The notes beneath the pieces were generated by a model that made no database searches, was not told where the DNA came from, and worked only from the letters and a program-made list of their open reading frames with translations. This document shows, piece by piece, positions 61,929-64,000 of a stretch of 64,000 nt of DNA. The DNA lies in assembly GCA_002083395.1 (NCBI GenBank), contig LWDH01000056.1, positions 1 to 64,000 of the forward strand, in the 5' to 3' direction. Both the position numbers and the translations under genes were made by a program. Source of the DNA: Proteobacteria bacterium SG_bin4 (GTDB lineage Bacteria; Pseudomonadota; Gammaproteobacteria; Burkholderiales; Nitrosomonadaceae). Every line of letters starts with the position of its first letter. Positions within the stretch are counted from its first letter, which is position 1.

Positions 61929-62177
61929 AGGTGCCTTCGGTATTTTTTATTGAAGGTTAAACGGGAAGCTGGTGCGTACCGATTAGATGACCGGACAAAG
62001 CCAGCACTGCCCCCGCAACGGTAAATGAGCAGAGGTTTGCTTGTTACAAGTTTTTTCAAAACACCGTAAAACGCTACTCAAGCCACCTCGCATATCTGCA
62101 AGATGCCACTGTGTCTGACACGGGAAGGCGCAGATAGGGAAACAATTCCGCTCATCAGTCCGGAGACCGGCCCGAAG
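61929..62177 (+). ncRNA. Cobalamin (AdoCbl-type) riboswitch
   Basis: A leader with the landmark order of cobalamin riboswitches: GGTGCC, then GGTTAAACGGGAAGCTGGTG, which I cite as GTTAAACGGGAAGC, GCCAGCACTGCCCCCGCAACGG, quoted here as CTGCCCCCGCAACGG (the B12 box partner region), GCCACTG, CACGGGAAGGCG and GTCCGGAGACCGGCC. The outer pair CTTCGG/CCGAAG closes the domain. The stretch between CGGTAA and GCCACTG is long, about 85 nt. Downstream, GGTTC/GAACC and a CGCGC/GCGCG dyad next to the Shine-Dalgarno of btuB could act as the expression platform, repressing translation when cobalamin is bound. Confidence 0.9.
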
Positions 62178-62322
62178 TAACATACAGCGGTATTGCGGAG
62201 GGCAATATACGGCAGTTGAGCGGTTCTTGTTCTTGAACCGTCCATTTGTCCCATGCCGGTTTCCTTCTGCATTCCAATTTCAGAATTCATCAACGCGCGG
62301 GTGTGCGCGAAGGAATCAGATC

Positions 62323-64000
62323 ATGCAGAAAAGCCGTTTGGCGGCAATATCCACTTTATGGTTAAGCACCATCTGCCATAGTTCCGCCGCTAATATCGAA
62401 CATCAGGAAAAACCGGTCATCGTTACCGCGACACGGACAGCGCAGACTGCAGACAGTGCTCTGGCTTCAGTGACAGTCATTACGCGCAAAGACATCGAAC
62501 AGCAACAAGCGCGTTCAGTGCAAGACCTACTGCGCGGTGTTGCCGGGATCAGCATTTCTAATAACGGCGGCATGGGTAAATCGTCGTTTGTATTTATGCG
62601 CGGCACCGAATCCGATCATGTCTTGGTAATGGTCGACAACATCAAAGTCGGTTCGGCTACTTCCGGCACTACGGCATTTGAAAATATTCCCATCGATCAA
62701 ATCGATCGTATCGAAATCGTGCGCGGACCGCGTTCCAGTCTATACGGCTCAGAAGCGATCGGCGGCGTGATTCATATCATCACTCGCAAAGGCACCGGCA
62801 GCGGCTTCCGGCAGCATTTAAACTTCGGCGGCGGCAGCTTCGGTACGTTCGAGGGAGCAACCGGCATGTCGTATAATGGCGCGCAAGGCTGGCTCAATCT
62901 GACTGCGAGTGGCATTGGCACCCAAGGCTTCAACGCTTGTAACGGTTCCGGCAACGCCGGATGTTTTGTCGATTCATCCGATCCTACGCTGTTCGATCGC
63001 GACGGATATCGCAACGTTGCCGGTAGCATGCGCGGCGGTTATCGTTTTCAGAACGGACTGGAAATCGAAACCAACTTCATGCAATCCGCCGGAAAAACAC
63101 ACTATGATGGCAGTTTCGTCAATAAAGCCGTGCTGATGCAGCAGGTAATCGGCGGCGTCATCCGCTATGCGCCGACCGAATTCTGGAACTTCAATCTGAT
63201 TGCAGGCAGCAGCCGGGAAGATAGTGACAATTTCCTTGGCAACGCTTTCCAAACCCGATTTAACACCACCCGTGATAACGTGTCGGTATTGAATACTTTC
63301 ACCGTCGCCAAAGACCAACAGCTTACGATCGGCATGGATTATCAGCGCGACCAAATCAAAAGCACCGAAGCTTACACGATAACGTCACGTAACAATTGGG
63401 GGGTATTCGCGCAGCATCAAGCCAATATCGCTTCACACAACCTGCAATTTTCGATCCGGCATGATGACAACCAGCAATTCGGCAGCCGTGTCACCGGCAA
63501 TGCCGGATGGAGTTATCCGTTATCGGATAAGTTCTTGTTGATCGCCAACTTCGGCACTGCCTTCAAAGCACCCACATTCAACGAGCTGTATTTTCCCTTA
63601 TTCGGTAACCCCCATCTCAAACCAGAAGATTCCCTTAGTTATGAGTTTGGTACGCGCGGACATGCTCACTGGGGAAACTGGTCGATCAATGCATACGAGA
63701 CCTATATCGACAATTTGATCACGTACGATGCGAGAATTTTTGCACCGAACAATATCGATAAAGCGCGCATCCGGGGCATCGAAGGCATTTTGTCGACCCA
63801 AATTAAGGAATGGCAAATCAATACCAATCTGACGCTGATGGAACCGATCAATCGTGGATCGGGATTCGACCGTGGCAATATTTTGCCGAGGCGTGCAGAG
63901 CAATCGTTCAGATTGGATCTGAACCGAGAATTCGGTAAATATGCCATCGGCAGCATGTTGCTGGTGGAAGGCGAACGCTACGACGATTTGGCCAACACCC
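62323..64000 (+). CDS. btuB: Vitamin B12 outer-membrane receptor BtuB (partial, truncated at window end)
   Basis: The first 559 codons of a TonB-dependent transporter. A signal peptide of about 22 residues (ending near SSAANIEH) is followed by the TonB box-like VIVTATRTAQ, the plug domain with VQDLLRGVAGISISN and VDNIKVGSATSGT, and the barrel onset IEIVRGPRSSLYGSEAIGGV. Substrate assignment to cobalamin is supported by the riboswitch directly upstream and by the BtuB-like plug. AAGGA precedes the ATG. Its stop and any downstream cobalamin genes lie beyond the window. Confidence 0.93.
   Translation, partial: MQKSRLAAISTLWLSTICHSSAANIEHQEKPVIVTATRTAQTADSALASVTVITRKDIEQQQARSVQDLLRGVAGISISNNGGMGKSSFVFMRGTESDHVLVMVDNIKVGSATSGTTAFENIPIDQIDRIEIVRGPRSSLYGSEAIGGVIHIITRKGTGSGFRQHLNFGGGSFGTFEGATGMSYNGAQGWLNLTASGIGTQGFNACNGSGNAGCFVDSSDPTLFDRDGYRNVAGSMRGGYRFQNGLEIETNFMQSAGKTHYDGSFVNKAVLMQQVIGGVIRYAPTEFWNFNLIAGSSREDSDNFLGNAFQTRFNTTRDNVSVLNTFTVAKDQQLTIGMDYQRDQIKSTEAYTITSRNNWGVFAQHQANIASHNLQFSIRHDDNQQFGSRVTGNAGWSYPLSDKFLLIANFGTAFKAPTFNELYFPLFGNPHLKPEDSLSYEFGTRGHAHWGNWSINAYETYIDNLITYDARIFAPNNIDKARIRGIEGILSTQIKEWQINTNLTLMEPINRGSGFDRGNILPRRAEQSFRLDLNREFGKYAIGSMLLVEGERYDDLANT

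Noticed and set aside
1..64000. CRISPR arrays, intact insertion sequences, prophage or integrase genes
   Set aside because: No regularly spaced repeats, transposase or integrase reading frames were found. The only mobile-like sequences are the three short non-coding inverted-repeat elements.

Overview
The window looks like a stretch of chromosome from a betaproteobacterium of the family Nitrosomonadaceae, most likely Nitrosomonas. The evidence is indirect but consistent: a stand-alone copper nitrite reductase gene (nirK), the proteobacterial-type gshA next to gshB, the mre/mrd cell-shape operon divergent from gatCAB, a CADD-type para-aminobenzoate synthase of the kind described from Nitrosomonas europaea, and moderate GC content. 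No rRNA gene, CRISPR array, prophage or intact insertion sequence was seen.

Layout. 1-6902: an unidentified gene end, a MITE-like repeat, then the rod-shape operon mreB-mreC-mreD-mrdA-rodA-rlpA on the minus strand. 7033-10329: gatC-gatA-gatB (tRNA amidotransferase). 10529-12749: ubiJ-ubiB (ubiquinone). 12856-22002: a surface-glycan region with a GtrA-like protein, a sugar aminotransferase, an unknown polytopic membrane protein, two near-identical WbqC-family genes 5 kb apart, a decayed gene, and a translationally coupled trio (flavoprotein, methyltransferase, glycosyltransferase). 22385-23366: a thioredoxin-like ferredoxin and a small hydrolase. 23383-29906: a four-gene phosphorelay module divergent from an Aer-like chemoreceptor. 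30070-36119: yheT, trhP and dnaE. 36179-39493: accessory genes, namely an orphan AbiGi-like gene and a three-gene operon of an NDH-2-like flavoprotein, a START-like protein and a short LOV blue-light sensor. 39746-48521: gluQ, mpl, apt, nirK, a CPA2 cation/proton antiporter and gshA-gshB. 48594-52727: the CADD-type pABA synthase, metE and divergent metR. 52737-56368: a nuclease-like gene broken by one stop codon, a succinate-semialdehyde dehydrogenase, and a tautomerase behind a double palindromic operator. 56652-61336: a YqaA-like membrane protein, grxD, hemA-prfA-prmC and creA. 61690-64000: tRNA-Val, a cobalamin riboswitch and the start of btuB.

Most of the window is core housekeeping. The less ordinary parts are the LOV/START/flavoprotein operon, the glycan region, the signalling module with an 11-bp tandem duplication that shifts the end of a kinase, the interrupted nuclease-like gene, the operator pair without a linked regulator, and three ~140-150 bp elements with long terminal inverted repeats, one of which supplies the ribosome-binding site of trhP. 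Function is coherent in several places: cell-wall growth (mre/mrd/rlpA, mpl), redox buffering (gshAB, grxD), one-carbon and methionine metabolism (pABA synthase, metE, metR, cobalamin uptake) and nitrogen-oxide handling (nirK).
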